Shown: positions 19,180-29,811 of the stretch, piece after piece
Numbering within the stretch: the stretch's first letter is position 1
Layout: each line of letters starts with the position of its first letter
Origin: Colwellia maritima
GTDB lineage: Bacteria; Pseudomonadota; Gammaproteobacteria; Enterobacterales; Alteromonadaceae
NCBI RefSeq assembly: GCF_022669015.1
Contig: NZ_JAKKSL010000001.1
Coordinates: forward strand, 496,001 to 560,000
DNA length: 64,000 bases
Direction of reading: 5' to 3'
Position numbers and translations under genes: made by a program
Notes under the pieces: model-generated
What the model was told of the DNA's origin: nothing
What the model saw: only the letters and a program-made list of their open reading frames with translations
Database searches by the model: none

Positions 19180-19783
19180 ATGATAACTGTCAGTGATATG
19201 AATCAAGCGCGAAAACAACAAAATAAAAAGACGGCATCAGGCAATATTCGTATTATTCTTGGAAAGCATCGAGGTAGGAAACTTCCTGTGTTAATGGCCG
19301 ATGGTTTACGACCAACGACAGACCGTGTAAAAGAAACATTGTTTAATTGGTTAATGCCTTATATTCATGATGCTCATTGTTTAGATTGCTTTGCTTTGGC
19401 GCGGGTAGTTTAGGTTTTGAGGCGCTTTCACGGGGTGCTGCGAAGGTAAAATTAGTTGAGCTAAATAAAAACGCAGTAAAGCAATTATTAGCAAACAAGC
19501 AGTTACTCAATGCTAACAACTTAGATATTATCAATGGCAATGCTTTAGATTTTTTACAGGCGCCTGCAACAAGCACTTTTGATATTGTTTTTATTGATCC
19601 GCCTTTTCGTCAAGATTTAGTTTCTCAAACCTGCGAATTATTGGAGCAAAGTGGTTAAATGAACAAGCACTAATTTATGTAGAAATGGAGTCTGAAGGTA
19701 GCCAAACCTTGCCTAATAATTGGCGCTTGTTGAAAGAAAAAATTGCCGGGCAAGTTGCTTATCGCTTGTTTCAACGAGAGTAA
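19180..19783 (+). CDS. rsmD: 16S rRNA (guanine966-N2)-methyltransferase RsmD, two frameshifts
   Basis: The N-terminus SGNIRIILGKHRGRKLPVL and LRPTTDRVKETLFNWL are diagnostic. A break near 19390 disrupts the SAM loop (restored: DCF..FGAGSLGFEALSRGA). A second near 19655 separates the catalytic segment DIVFIDPPFRQDLV from the C-terminal part (NEQALIYVEMESEG). The stop is at 19781-19783. The start may be 19180 or the Met at 19198. It methylates G966 of 16S rRNA. As a conserved housekeeping gene, its breaks point to sequence errors. Confidence 0.9.
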
Positions 19784-19848
19784 AAGTGAACACCCCTTAG
19801 TTTTTAGAGTATTTTTAGAGGAATTCAGTGGTTCGACATTTATGCAAA

Positions 19849-20475
19849 TTAGGTTATTTCAATACCTAAATTAGACAGACCTTCGGCCAATACCATTGTT
19901 TTGGCTAATTGGCAGGAACGTTTATTTTCTGCTGCAAACTTTAAAAAATTAAACAATTCTTCTTGTGTTTCTCTCTCCCACACAGCCAAAGGATGCGCAC
20001 TTATGTGTCTTGGCTGCACTTCTGTTTCACCTTCATCAATTAATAATAACTCAACATAATAACTAACACTATTGTCGGATAAGCGACTGACGCAATTTAT
20101 GTCTTCATGGCATTTATCTTTACCATTAGACTGAATAAGCTGTAGTAAAGACATCATTGCCATACATACATCAAGGGCAGGGTAAACACCAAAAGAGTCA
20201 AATGCTTGTGGGTCTGGCGTTTGTTCTTCTAATTTCGTTAACTGAGCTTCTACATTAATTTTGATAGGGTTTTGTTTATCTAACCATTGCCACACTAAAT
20301 TAAGTTGATTTTTTAATACACCATAGTCACCAAACTGGCTGCTTTCAGAAAACATTTGATAATTAGGAAGCATGCGTTCTAGTACTGCACTAGCAAAGGC
20401 AACTTGCTGCCAATGACTTAATGTTGCAAAAGGAAGTTGTATGGCCAAAGGGGTTCTCGTTAAAAATAATAGCAA
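19849..20475 (-). CDS. YjaG-like protein (DUF416)
   Basis: 208 residues with ERMLPNYQMFSESSQFGD, FDSFGVYPALDVCMAMMSLL and a helical C-terminus; these align by eye with E. coli YjaG. The function is unknown; it is a small cytosolic helical protein. It converges with rsmD across 65 bp. Confidence 0.82.
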   Translation of the reverse strand: MLLFLTRTPLAIQLPFATLSHWQQVAFASAVLERMLPNYQMFSESSQFGDYGVLKNQLNLVWQWLDKQNPIKINVEAQLTKLEEQTPDPQAFDSFGVYPALDVCMAMMSLLQLIQSNGKDKCHEDINCVSRLSDNSVSYYVELLLIDEGETEVQPRHISAHPLAVWERETQEELFNFLKFAAENKRSCQLAKTMVLAEGLSNLGIEIT

Positions 20476-20530
20476 TGCTACATTATAAACGAGGAATTAT
20501 ACCCAAACCACTTAATAGTTGTGTTTTCAA

Positions 20531-22090
20531 TTACGCGGTATTTTTAGATAATTGTTTTTGCGCATATTCAAATTTTAATCTGTATTCTGTGAGCTTACTT
20601 TCTAGCTCATGAATTTGTTCTAGGTAGTGTTCTTTTTTCTGATTATCTTGGTTAATCAATTCTGTGTTTTCATCACGTAAGAATTTAATGGTTTCTCGTA
20701 CTTGGTCATTTTCTTTTTCTTGTTTTTCTCGGTTTGCATTTAACCGTTTTAACACACTTTCTTGTCCATCTTGTGCTAATTTAACTTGTGATTTAAGTGA
20801 CTCTATTTCTTTTTGATGGGCTTTCACTGCCGATTGTTCAGAAATAACACTACTGACTAACGCTTGATTGTTCTTCTCTAGCTCTATCACTTTTTGTTGT
20901 ACATCGGCTTGAATTTTTTGTTGTTCTTTTTCTTTGGTTAAGTGATTTTGTTGTTCTTGTTGGTGCTGTTCTTTTAACTGCTTTTGTTGATCAGTTAATT
21001 GATTTAATGCTTGTTTGTAATCTTGAGAGGTTTTTACATGTTGTTTAACATCGCCTTCTAAAAACACCACTTTTTCTTGTTGCTCGGTTAGTGCTTTTTT
21101 CTGTTCATTCACTTCATTTTGAGCTTTTGCAAGCTCCGCAGTTATTTGAGTGAGTTTTTGTTGTAGTTCTTTTGTTGTGCTATTTATCTGGCTGTCATGT
21201 TTTTTCTGTATTTTCGCCAAATCACTGGCGGATGTTTTTAGTTGTTTGGTTAATTCTGAAATTTGTGTTTTTTGTTGAGCGAGAGTTGCCGATTGTTGTT
21301 GTTCAGCTTTGTTTCTTGCTTCTTCCGCTTTTTGTGATTTTTCTTCAGCTTTTTTACGTTCACTTTCAACTTGTTCTAAACGTTTGTTCAGTGCCTGTTC
21401 TTGTTTGTTAATCGCGGTTAAACGATCATTGAGTGTTGAAATCTGATGCTGTTGTGCTGTAACGGTTTTTTCTTGCGCGGCAATAGTAGATTGTTGGGTT
21501 TTATCCTGCTCAGTAAGTTGTTTTTGCTGTGCTTGTTGATTGGTTAATTTTGTTTTTTCTTCTAACACGACACCATTAAGGCGAGCATTTTCCTGCTCTA
21601 AGCGAGCCAGTGTTTCTGCATAATTAATATTATTTTGTGTTAATTCAACTTGGTATTTTTGTTCAGTTTCTTGTTGTTTAACTGAGGCGTCTTTTAATTG
21701 TTGCTTTATTTGATTGCTTTCGAGTGTTAATTGATTAAATTGTTTTTGTAAATCTTGATCATTGGCTTTTAATGATGCTTGGTTTTGTGCATAATTTTTT
21801 TGTTCATCTACCAATTGAGTACGTAATTGTGTCACCTCATGCTCTAACTGGCTAATTTGACTAGAAAGCGTTTTGTTATATTCAGACAGTTCTTTTTGAC
21901 TAGCTTGTGCGCTATTTTGTAACTCTATATAAGCAGGTTCTTGTTCTATAATCGTTTTTTTAGCCGGCTCTTTCGGTGTGACGGTACACATAAGCTGTGT
22001 TAATTTTTCTTCTACTTGAATAAATACGTCACTCGCTAGACTCTGTATTTTCTCTTCCATTTCCTTGGATAGCTTATTATTTTCGGTCAT
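20531..22090 (-). CDS. long coiled-coil protein of unknown function
   Basis: 519 residues, almost entirely heptad-type Gln/Glu/Lys/Leu-rich helix from about residue 60 to the end, with only about 55 non-coiled N-terminal residues (EKIQSLASDVFIQVEEKL). No signal peptide, membrane span or catalytic motif is visible. It resembles SMC-arm or myosin-like tails by composition only. It lies between the yjaG-like and sapC-like genes on the same strand. A structural or scaffold role is a guess. Confidence 0.7.
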   Translation of the reverse strand: MTENNKLSKEMEEKIQSLASDVFIQVEEKLTQLMCTVTPKEPAKKTIIEQEPAYIELQNSAQASQKELSEYNKTLSSQISQLEHEVTQLRTQLVDEQKNYAQNQASLKANDQDLQKQFNQLTLESNQIKQQLKDASVKQQETEQKYQVELTQNNINYAETLARLEQENARLNGVVLEEKTKLTNQQAQQKQLTEQDKTQQSTIAAQEKTVTAQQHQISTLNDRLTAINKQEQALNKRLEQVESERKKAEEKSQKAEEARNKAEQQQSATLAQQKTQISELTKQLKTSASDLAKIQKKHDSQINSTTKELQQKLTQITAELAKAQNEVNEQKKALTEQQEKVVFLEGDVKQHVKTSQDYKQALNQLTDQQKQLKEQHQQEQQNHLTKEKEQQKIQADVQQKVIELEKNNQALVSSVISEQSAVKAHQKEIESLKSQVKLAQDGQESVLKRLNANREKQEKENDQVRETIKFLRDENTELINQDNQKKEHYLEQIHELESKLTEYRLKFEYAQKQLSKNTA

Positions 22091-22185
22091 TATTTTTCAC
22101 TGTGAAAGATTTATTATTGTTTAAATTAGCACAACAAAGCCTGTATCGAAATAAGGAATTACGATTATTTTACTAAAAAAATGAA

Positions 22186-22207
22186 AAAAGGAGCAAAAGC
22201 TCCTTTT
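22186..22207. terminator. Rho-independent terminator after the sapC-like gene
   Basis: AAAAGGAGC and GCTCCTTTT with a 4-nt loop. On the minus strand it is followed by a T-rich run, 72 bp beyond the stop at 22279. Confidence 0.85.
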
Positions 22208-22278
22208 AATGTACATTAGATATATTAACCAATTATTCTCGTAACTTACGTAAATAAATTGTTAATATTTGCTATAAA

Positions 22279-23046
22279 TTAGCTTTCATTTGCAGCTTTT
22301 TGGCCAACGGGTACAATTTGAACACCTGAAACTTTTGCATCAGATACGCGATTACGTAACTGTGCTAAATGATTAACTTGTGTTAATGAACCTAACATTG
22401 AGTAGATAGGTACAAATAAGCCACGTTTATGAAAATCTACTACTTTATCATCAGGTAAGTTTTTAATTTTCTCTTCATTAATCGTGAATAATCCGACTAA
22501 TTTCTTTTTTTCACCACTGCTTAATGCAATATTTAATTCAAGTTCTTGCAGTAAATCATTGTCTTGCATTTCTTTAATGAAATTTTCTGTCATGCGTTCA
22601 TTGTCATATAAACGACCTAATGCTTGTTGTACATTGACAAGTACTTCAGATTCTTTACCGTCTTCTTCATACAGTGCTAGATCTTTATCTTCGCCAATAA
22701 ATTCACTTTCAATATCAACACAAGCAGTTAAAGTGTTTTCTTTCTCAGGATCTAGTCCCAATGAAAAAGGCACCATGGAAATACTTTGTGGCATTGATAA
22801 AGCAAGCCATTTATCATCTTGAAAATATAAGTTTTCACCTGCTTCTAAGCCCAACATACCAACACTACGGTAGCGATCTGAATCAGGATTTTTAACAAAT
22901 ACAATAGGAAAACTTGATGACGCTTGAGCATATTCTACTGCTGCAACAGGGATAATATGTTGTCCGGCAACATGTGAAATATTGCGAGTGCTAGAAAGTT
23001 TTAATTTTTGATGTTGTTCTTTATTTACTGGAACGAAGTTCGCCAT
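22279..23046 (-). CDS. SapC-like family protein
   Basis: 255 residues beginning MANFVPVNKEQHQKLKLSST, with HIIPVAAVEYAQASSSFPIVFVKN and GLEAGENLYFQDDKWLALSMPQSI. These motifs define the PF07277 SapC family, named after an S-layer-linked protein. Members are cytosolic, of poorly known role, and often lie next to oxygenase or surface genes. Transcription is separate from the coiled-coil gene, with a terminator between. Confidence 0.85.
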   Translation of the reverse strand: MANFVPVNKEQHQKLKLSSTRNISHVAGQHIIPVAAVEYAQASSSFPIVFVKNPDSDRYRSVGMLGLEAGENLYFQDDKWLALSMPQSISMVPFSLGLDPEKENTLTACVDIESEFIGEDKDLALYEEDGKESEVLVNVQQALGRLYDNERMTENFIKEMQDNDLLQELELNIALSSGEKKKLVGLFTINEEKIKNLPDDKVVDFHKRGLFVPIYSMLGSLTQVNHLAQLRNRVSDAKVSGVQIVPVGQKAANES

Positions 23047-23344
23047 AATTTATTCTCTTGTTTGGTGCGACTATTCTCACACTGCTTGAATGTAAGAGCA
23101 CATTTCTTATAATAATGTAATTGAATGAAAATTAATTACTGTGTTCTTTCTCTGTGTACCTAAGTTATGGAGGCGGCTGTTTTCGGTTTCAATACTAAAC
23201 TTGAAATAATTTATAAAAAAGCTGAAAAACTATCGTTTTTCAAAATAACTTGTTCGTTTTTAGTCGCTCATTTATGCTCAAGGTATGCTTTATATTGGTA
23301 CACTGTATTACTTCGGACTGAGTTAGGACTATATTGGTAAGTTT
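23047..23344. other. 298-bp intergenic region, nothing recognised
   Basis: AT-rich, with promoters expected for the divergent sapC-like gene and the short gene at 23345. I see no hairpin, repeat or RNA gene in it. Confidence 0.4.
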
Positions 23345-23650
23345 ATGACGTCAAAAATATTATATTTTTTTATTTGTATACTGCTTTCTGCGTCAGTTAT
23401 TACTTGACCCAAGGTGCTTGTGCAGCACCAACGTAGCGCGACAAATTTAGCTGAAATACAAATAACAAATCAAACCAGTAAAGCTTTAATTTGTTATGTG
23501 GCAATTGATGGCCATAAACTCTATTTTCATTTACCGGCGAACCGACCTTCCCAATGGTATAAGGCAACAGATACTCGATTCAATTATGCTAATTTTAGTA
23601 CCTGGTGTGATTATTTATCCTTATATCCACAATACAGTCAAATTAATTAA
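23345..23650 (+). CDS. short secreted/membrane protein with an in-frame TGA
   Basis: ATG at 23345 opens a hydrophobic leader (TSKILYFFICILLSASVIT) and then meets an in-frame TGA at 23405. The same frame continues VLVQHQRSATNLAEIQITNQ to 23650, about 101 residues in all. Unlike most breaks in this window it is a base substitution, not a frame change. Translation might begin at GTG 23414, but that would lose the leader. I do not recognise a family. Confidence 0.45.
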
Positions 23651-23764
23651 CCTAGATAACAATGAATTTACCAAATTCATGATAGTAATAAAATAGCATA
23701 ACGGTCATTTTATATAGTAATATAGGGCTGTTTACTCTATGTATTAGGAATAAAAAACACTTAT

Positions 23765-24814
23765 ATGGCTTTACTTATAACCTACCTGATTGTTGCTATT
23801 GGCGTATCATTTGTATGTTCCATTCTTGAAGCTGTGTTGTTGTCAGTTACGCCTACTTTTGTGGCGCAACAACTGAAAGAAAATAAAAAAGGTGCAAAAA
23901 AATTAGCACAAGTTAAAGATAAGCTTGACCATTCTATTTCAAGTATATTAATTCTAAATACCTTTGCTCATACCATGGGGGCTGCGGGTGTTGGTGCACA
24001 AGCAATACATGTTTTTGGCGAGCAAAAAGAAACCTTAATTGCCTTTTTATTAACATTATGTATTCTCTACTTTTCTGAAATTATCCCCAAAACCCTAGGT
24101 GCTACTTTTTGGCGTAATTTAGCGATTCCGTCGGCTTATGTTATTTCATTGTTAGTGAAACTTGTTTATCCCTTTGTTTGGTTTTCTTCATTATTGACCC
24201 GAATGTTTAATCAAGGAAATTCTGATGTGATTACTCGAGAAGAATTATTGACTGTTGCAGCACTTAGTCATAAAGGAGGTACGTTAGATCGACAAGAAAG
24301 CCAATTAGTCGAAAATATACTGAACTTACGAGAAGTGAAAACTGAAGATATTTTAACACCGCGTAGTGTTGTTCATGCTTTAGCAAAAGAAATAACCATA
24401 AGTGAAGCTATTTCTAATGAAAAAACGGCTAACTTCACTCGCATACCTGTATACGATGGCACCATTGATAATGTTGCGGGTGTTGTGATCAAAGCAGATC
24501 TTTATGAAAATGAAAGACAGGGAAATGGCACACTGGCATTAAGTGATGTTATTTCACCAATTTGGCGAGTTTCGGAAAGCTTACCTGTTTTGAATTTGTT
24601 GGATTTATTTATTAAAAGAAATGAACATATTTTTATTGTGGAAGACCATTTTGGGCAAACAGCAGGTGTGGTTTCCCTTGAAGATGCAATTGAAACATTC
24701 TTAGGTCGTGAAATTATTGATGAAAGTGATCAGGTAGAAAATTTACAAAAGTTAGCAAAATCAAAATATCGTCAGCGACTAAAGCATAAATTTCCCAAGA
24801 ACAAAAACGTTTAG
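23765..24814 (+). CDS. CNNM/CorC-type membrane protein with CBS domains
   Basis: 349 residues. The N-terminal CNNM (DUF21) domain has four membrane stretches with SFVCSILEAVLLSVTPTFV and YFSEIIPKTLGATF. A linker REELLTVAALSHKGGTLDRQESQLVENIL is followed by paired CBS domains (TEDILTPRSVV and HIFIVEDHFGQTAGVVSLEDA). Family members are implicated in magnesium or cobalt efflux. The CorC_HlyC tail domain is absent. It stands as a single gene. Confidence 0.9.
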   Translation: MALLITYLIVAIGVSFVCSILEAVLLSVTPTFVAQQLKENKKGAKKLAQVKDKLDHSISSILILNTFAHTMGAAGVGAQAIHVFGEQKETLIAFLLTLCILYFSEIIPKTLGATFWRNLAIPSAYVISLLVKLVYPFVWFSSLLTRMFNQGNSDVITREELLTVAALSHKGGTLDRQESQLVENILNLREVKTEDILTPRSVVHALAKEITISEAISNEKTANFTRIPVYDGTIDNVAGVVIKADLYENERQGNGTLALSDVISPIWRVSESLPVLNLLDLFIKRNEHIFIVEDHFGQTAGVVSLEDAIETFLGREIIDESDQVENLQKLAKSKYRQRLKHKFPKNKNV

Positions 24815-24838
24815 TTATGAATAAAATTTCGTAGTGAT

Positions 24839-25705
24839 TTAAACGATATACTTTGATAAATATTCTACTAATAATTTTATTTTCGGTGATAAATGTCTGT
24901 TTTGTGGATACACCGCCCAGATACCTTCGTCAGGCTCTCTAAAATTGTCTAATAAGGTAACCAATTCGCCTTTTTGTATATAATGCTGAACATAATAATC
25001 GGGCAATTGTACTATGCCTAACCCCTTTAATGCGGCGTCTACTAAGCTATAACCACTGTTGTACCTTAACCTACCCGTAACTCGAATATTTTTTTCTTTA
25101 CCTGCCTCACGAAAGTGCCAATAGTCTAATGTACCTAATAAACAGCTGTATTTAGTTAGTTCGGCTAGCGTATGAGGTATACCGTATTGATGTAAATAAG
25201 CCGGTGATGCGCATAGATAATTGGTTCGTTTACCGAGTTTTTTTGCCATAAGCGTTGAGTCTGCTAATTTACCCAGACGAATAGCCAAATCATAACCTTC
25301 TTCTACCAAGGCAACTTTTTGATTGGTTAAGTTTGCGTATACTTCTATCTCACTGTGTTGCTTCATGAAGTTATTAACTAAAGGCATGATCATTTTTTCG
25401 CCATAGGTAATAGGGGCGGTTAGTTTGATTTTACCTCGGGGTTTAGATTGTAAATTAGTTATCGCGCGCTCAGCAGCTTCTAAACCATCAAGTACACTGC
25501 GACAGTGTTGATAGAATATACGTCCCTCTTCAGTTAATGATACTTTGCGCGTAGTTCGATAAAGTAATTTTGTATCTAGGCGACTTTCTAATGCGCTGAC
25601 TTGCCGACTTACTTGAGCCGTTGAAATCGACATTTTTTTCGAGGCAAGTGTGAAGCTTTCACTTTCTGCCACATGCACAAACTCACTAATACCTGCCCAC
25701 TGCAT
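24839..25705 (-). CDS. LysR-family regulator divergent from frmA
   Basis: 288 residues with an N-terminal helix-turn-helix (SFTLASKKMSISTAQVSRQV) followed by LLYRTTRKVSLTEEG, and a C-terminal effector domain. It is divergent from frmA-fghA across a 122-bp gap with an inverted repeat, the arrangement known for formaldehyde-responsive LysR regulators of frm operons in other bacteria. Control of frmA is an inference from position. Confidence 0.9.
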   Translation of the reverse strand: MQWAGISEFVHVAESESFTLASKKMSISTAQVSRQVSALESRLDTKLLYRTTRKVSLTEEGRIFYQHCRSVLDGLEAAERAITNLQSKPRGKIKLTAPITYGEKMIMPLVNNFMKQHSEIEVYANLTNQKVALVEEGYDLAIRLGKLADSTLMAKKLGKRTNYLCASPAYLHQYGIPHTLAELTKYSCLLGTLDYWHFREAGKEKNIRVTGRLRYNSGYSLVDAALKGLGIVQLPDYYVQHYIQKGELVTLLDNFREPDEGIWAVYPQNRHLSPKIKLLVEYLSKYIV

Positions 25706-25711
25706 GATTGT

Positions 25712-25745
25712 TACCTATATGTAAAAGTAATTTACAAAATAGGTA
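25712..25745. promoter_or_regulatory. candidate LysR operator between lysR and frmA
   Basis: TACCTAT (25712-25718) and ATAGGTA (25739-25745) are perfect inverted arms, with GTAAA/TTTAC nested inside. It begins 7 bp upstream of the LysR start, a typical site for autoregulation. Confidence 0.55.
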
Positions 25746-25788
25746 TATTATCATTACTGAAGAAACAAATATAATAGGCGCATATTAA

Positions 25789-26958
<1,170 letters not shown>

Positions 26959-27005
26959 TCTATTTCGAAAAGTAACTTATTCTCATAACATACAAAGGTG
27001 ATAAC

Positions 27006-27867
27006 GTGGCAATGAACAAGCTTGTTGAAAGCTCACTGGTAAACATAAGTATGAACAAAAGCTTTGGTGGGCGGCATAAACAATATAGCCATCAGTCTCC
27101 AACGTTAAATTGCACTATGCAGTTTGCTATTTACTTACCGCCGCAAGCCTCTAATGGCACAAAAGTTCCGGTGCTTTACTGGCTTTCGGGGCTAACATGC
27201 ACCGATGAAAATTTTATGCAAAAAGCGGGAGCACTAAGGATAGCAGCTGAATTGGGTATTGCTATTGTGGCACCAGATACAAGCCCTAGGGGTGATGATA
27301 TAGCCAATGATGAGGGGTATGATTTAGGCCAAGGAGCCGGTTTTTATGTTAATGCCACCCAAACCCCGTGGCGTCGTCACTATCAAATGTATGATTATGT
27401 GGTAAATGAGTTACCGGCTTTAATTGAATCAACTTTCCCAGTAGCAGAGAAACGTGCCATTAGTGGGCATTCAATGGGAGGGCATGGCGCCTTAATGATA
27501 GGTATGAAAAATCCTGACCGTTACTGCTCTATTTCAGCCTTTAGTCCTATTTGTAACCCTGTTCATTGTCCGTGGGGAGAAAGCTTTCACCGCATATTTG
27601 GGCAATAATAAAGATACTTGGCGGGAATACGATGCCGGCGAACTAATGAAGAAAGCAACACACTTTGTCCCAACAAAGGTTGATCAAGGTGAGGCAGACA
27701 GTTTTTTAACAGAACAATTAAAACCTGAAGTATTAGAGTCTGCGGCGAAAGTGAGTGGTTATCCTTTAGCGTTAAACCTACATGAAGGTTATGATCACAG
27801 TTATTACTTTATCGCGAGTTTTATTGAAGAACATTTACGTTTTCACGCTAATTATCTTAGCCATTAA
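27006..27867 (+). CDS. fghA: S-formylglutathione hydrolase, one frameshift near 27592
   Basis: GTG at 27006 is spaced 5 bases from AGGTG; an ATG two codons later is possible. The esterase nucleophile motif GHSMGGHGA is present, as is the oxyanion region [18 protein letters not shown]. After a lost base near 27592 the frame resumes as [15 protein letters not shown] and includes the catalytic His in [11 protein letters not shown]. About 287 residues. It completes formaldehyde detoxification to formate and glutathione, 47 bp after frmA in one operon. Confidence 0.93.
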
Positions 27868-27980
27868 TCTTATTTATTATCGTAGTCACAGTACCATTAA
27901 TAGCGTAATATTTACGGGAGAGTTGTCGTCTAAATGTCAGATAAACTGACCTAAAAATCTTCAGGAATGTTGTCTAATTA

Positions 27981-29811
27981 ATGGTGTTGATAATAATAGG
28001 TCATATTAAGGCGATCGGGTTGTATTTTGATAATAAAATCAAGCTGTTCGCTATGGCTTCGGTATTTTATTTCGTCTCGCATGGGGTGTATGCAAGTAAT
28101 TTAACCGTGATATTAAATGGTGAATTACCGAAAGCGGTTGAAAAAAATATTTTATCTTATTTAGGTAAACTGCCAGAAACAGACTTAGAACGTACCGCTT
28201 TTATCTACTCAGCCAAAGGTAATTCACATAAAGCTTTACAATCTTTAGGCTATTATCAAGCGGACATCCGTGTTGTTGTTAAAAAAGATCCCTGGCAATT
28301 GCTTCTAACGGTTAAATTACCTAACCCCACGTTGATTGATAACATTGATGTGAGTGTGACGGGAGAAGCCAAGGACGACCCTGCTTTTCTTGCTTTAATT
28401 GATAATCATGAACTAAAGCAAGGTGAAGCACTGCATCATGGGCATTATGAAACGCTTAAATCAAATTTATTATCCTTAGGGCAACAGCGTGGTTATCTAA
28501 ATGGGGTGTTAGCAGAAAGTAACATTACCATTAAAAAAGACTATGGATTTGCCGATATTGTTATACATTATGACAGTGGCCCAAGGTATAGATTTGGTGA
28601 TATTAATTTTGATGAATTTGAACTTATTCCTGAATTATTTTCAAATTTAATTCCGTTTAAAGCTGACAGTTATTACAGCACCCAAAAATTGCATCAGTTG
28701 CAATATCAATTGCAATCTACCCAATATTTTAGCAATGTTATTGCGGTGCCGGCTGAAAAAATAACTGATGCAAGAGCTGATCAATATCGAGTGCCCATAA
28801 ACGTTTCATTGACGCCCGCTAAAAGTCATCAGTTTGATTTAGGTATAGGCTATGCCACAGATACCGAGTTTCGTCTATCTGCAGGGTGGCGTACGCCTAT
28901 CATTAATAAATATGGGCACTATCAGGAAACAAAGCTAGAATATTCTGCGTTAAACCCCACCGGAAAGTTTATTTATAATATCCCGATAAATCACCCATTC
29001 GAGGATGTATTACGTTTTAAAATTACGGTTGAAAACGAAGATTACGCTGATTTCACCACAAAATTTTATTCAGCTCAAGTTGGGCGTGTAACCAGTAAAA
29101 ACAATTGGAACAGGCAGATTTATACCCGCTATCATCAAGAGTCATGGCAGTATGATCTTGATGACAGTAATCCCAATATTATTTGGTCTGAAAAAGATAG
29201 TGTTCATTACATTATTCCTGGAGTTACTTGGTCTAAAACTATGCGTCAAGGAGCGGCCTTAGATCCTACTTCTGGCTTTCGACAAACGTATAATATTGAA
29301 GGGGCGCATTTGGATCTTTGGTTCAGATAATAGTTTTTTTAGAATACAGGGTAGATGGCGCTATATTACTACCTTAAAACCCAAGCACCGATTAGTTACT
29401 CGCGCTGAGTTAGGGGCAATTTACATTGATAAAGATGCTCAGTTAGCTCCTTCTTTACGCTTTTATGCGGGGGGAGATCAAAGTATTCGCGGCTTTGCTT
29501 ACCAATCTATTGGGTCAACTATTCCTTCATCATCAGATCCCGACAAGGCTGTACCCATTGTTGTCGGTGGTACAAGGTTAATACTGGCAAGCATTGAATA
29601 TCAATATTATTTAAACAATAAATGGCGACTTGGGATTTTTTCTGACGGGGGTAGTGTTGCAGATCAAGGTGAATTTGAACCCGTGTACTCATTAGGTACA
29701 GGCGTACATTATATGTCGCCCGTTGGTGCTATAAAACTTGATTTTGCCTATGGCATTGATGGTGATGACAGAAGTTGGCGTCTTCATCTCAGCTTAGGAG
29801 CCGAATTATGA
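27981..29811 (+). CDS. tamA: translocation and assembly module subunit TamA, one frameshift near 29325
   Basis: N-terminal signal region (cleavage near GVYASN), POTRA repeats over about residues 35-260, then a 16-strand BamA/Omp85 barrel ending DDRSWRLHLSLGAEL. The frame is broken near 29325 by an apparent extra T (HLDLGSDNSFFRIQG when repaired). LRFYAGGDQSIRGFAYQSIG is the conserved Omp85 RGF motif. TamA sits in the outer membrane and helps insert selected outer-membrane proteins with TamB. The start is uncertain; a TTG at about 28019 has a better ribosome site. Confidence 0.9.

Noticed and set aside
27868..27980. Possible riboswitch or small RNA between fghA and tamA
   Set aside because: No stable hairpin or conserved motif is visible.
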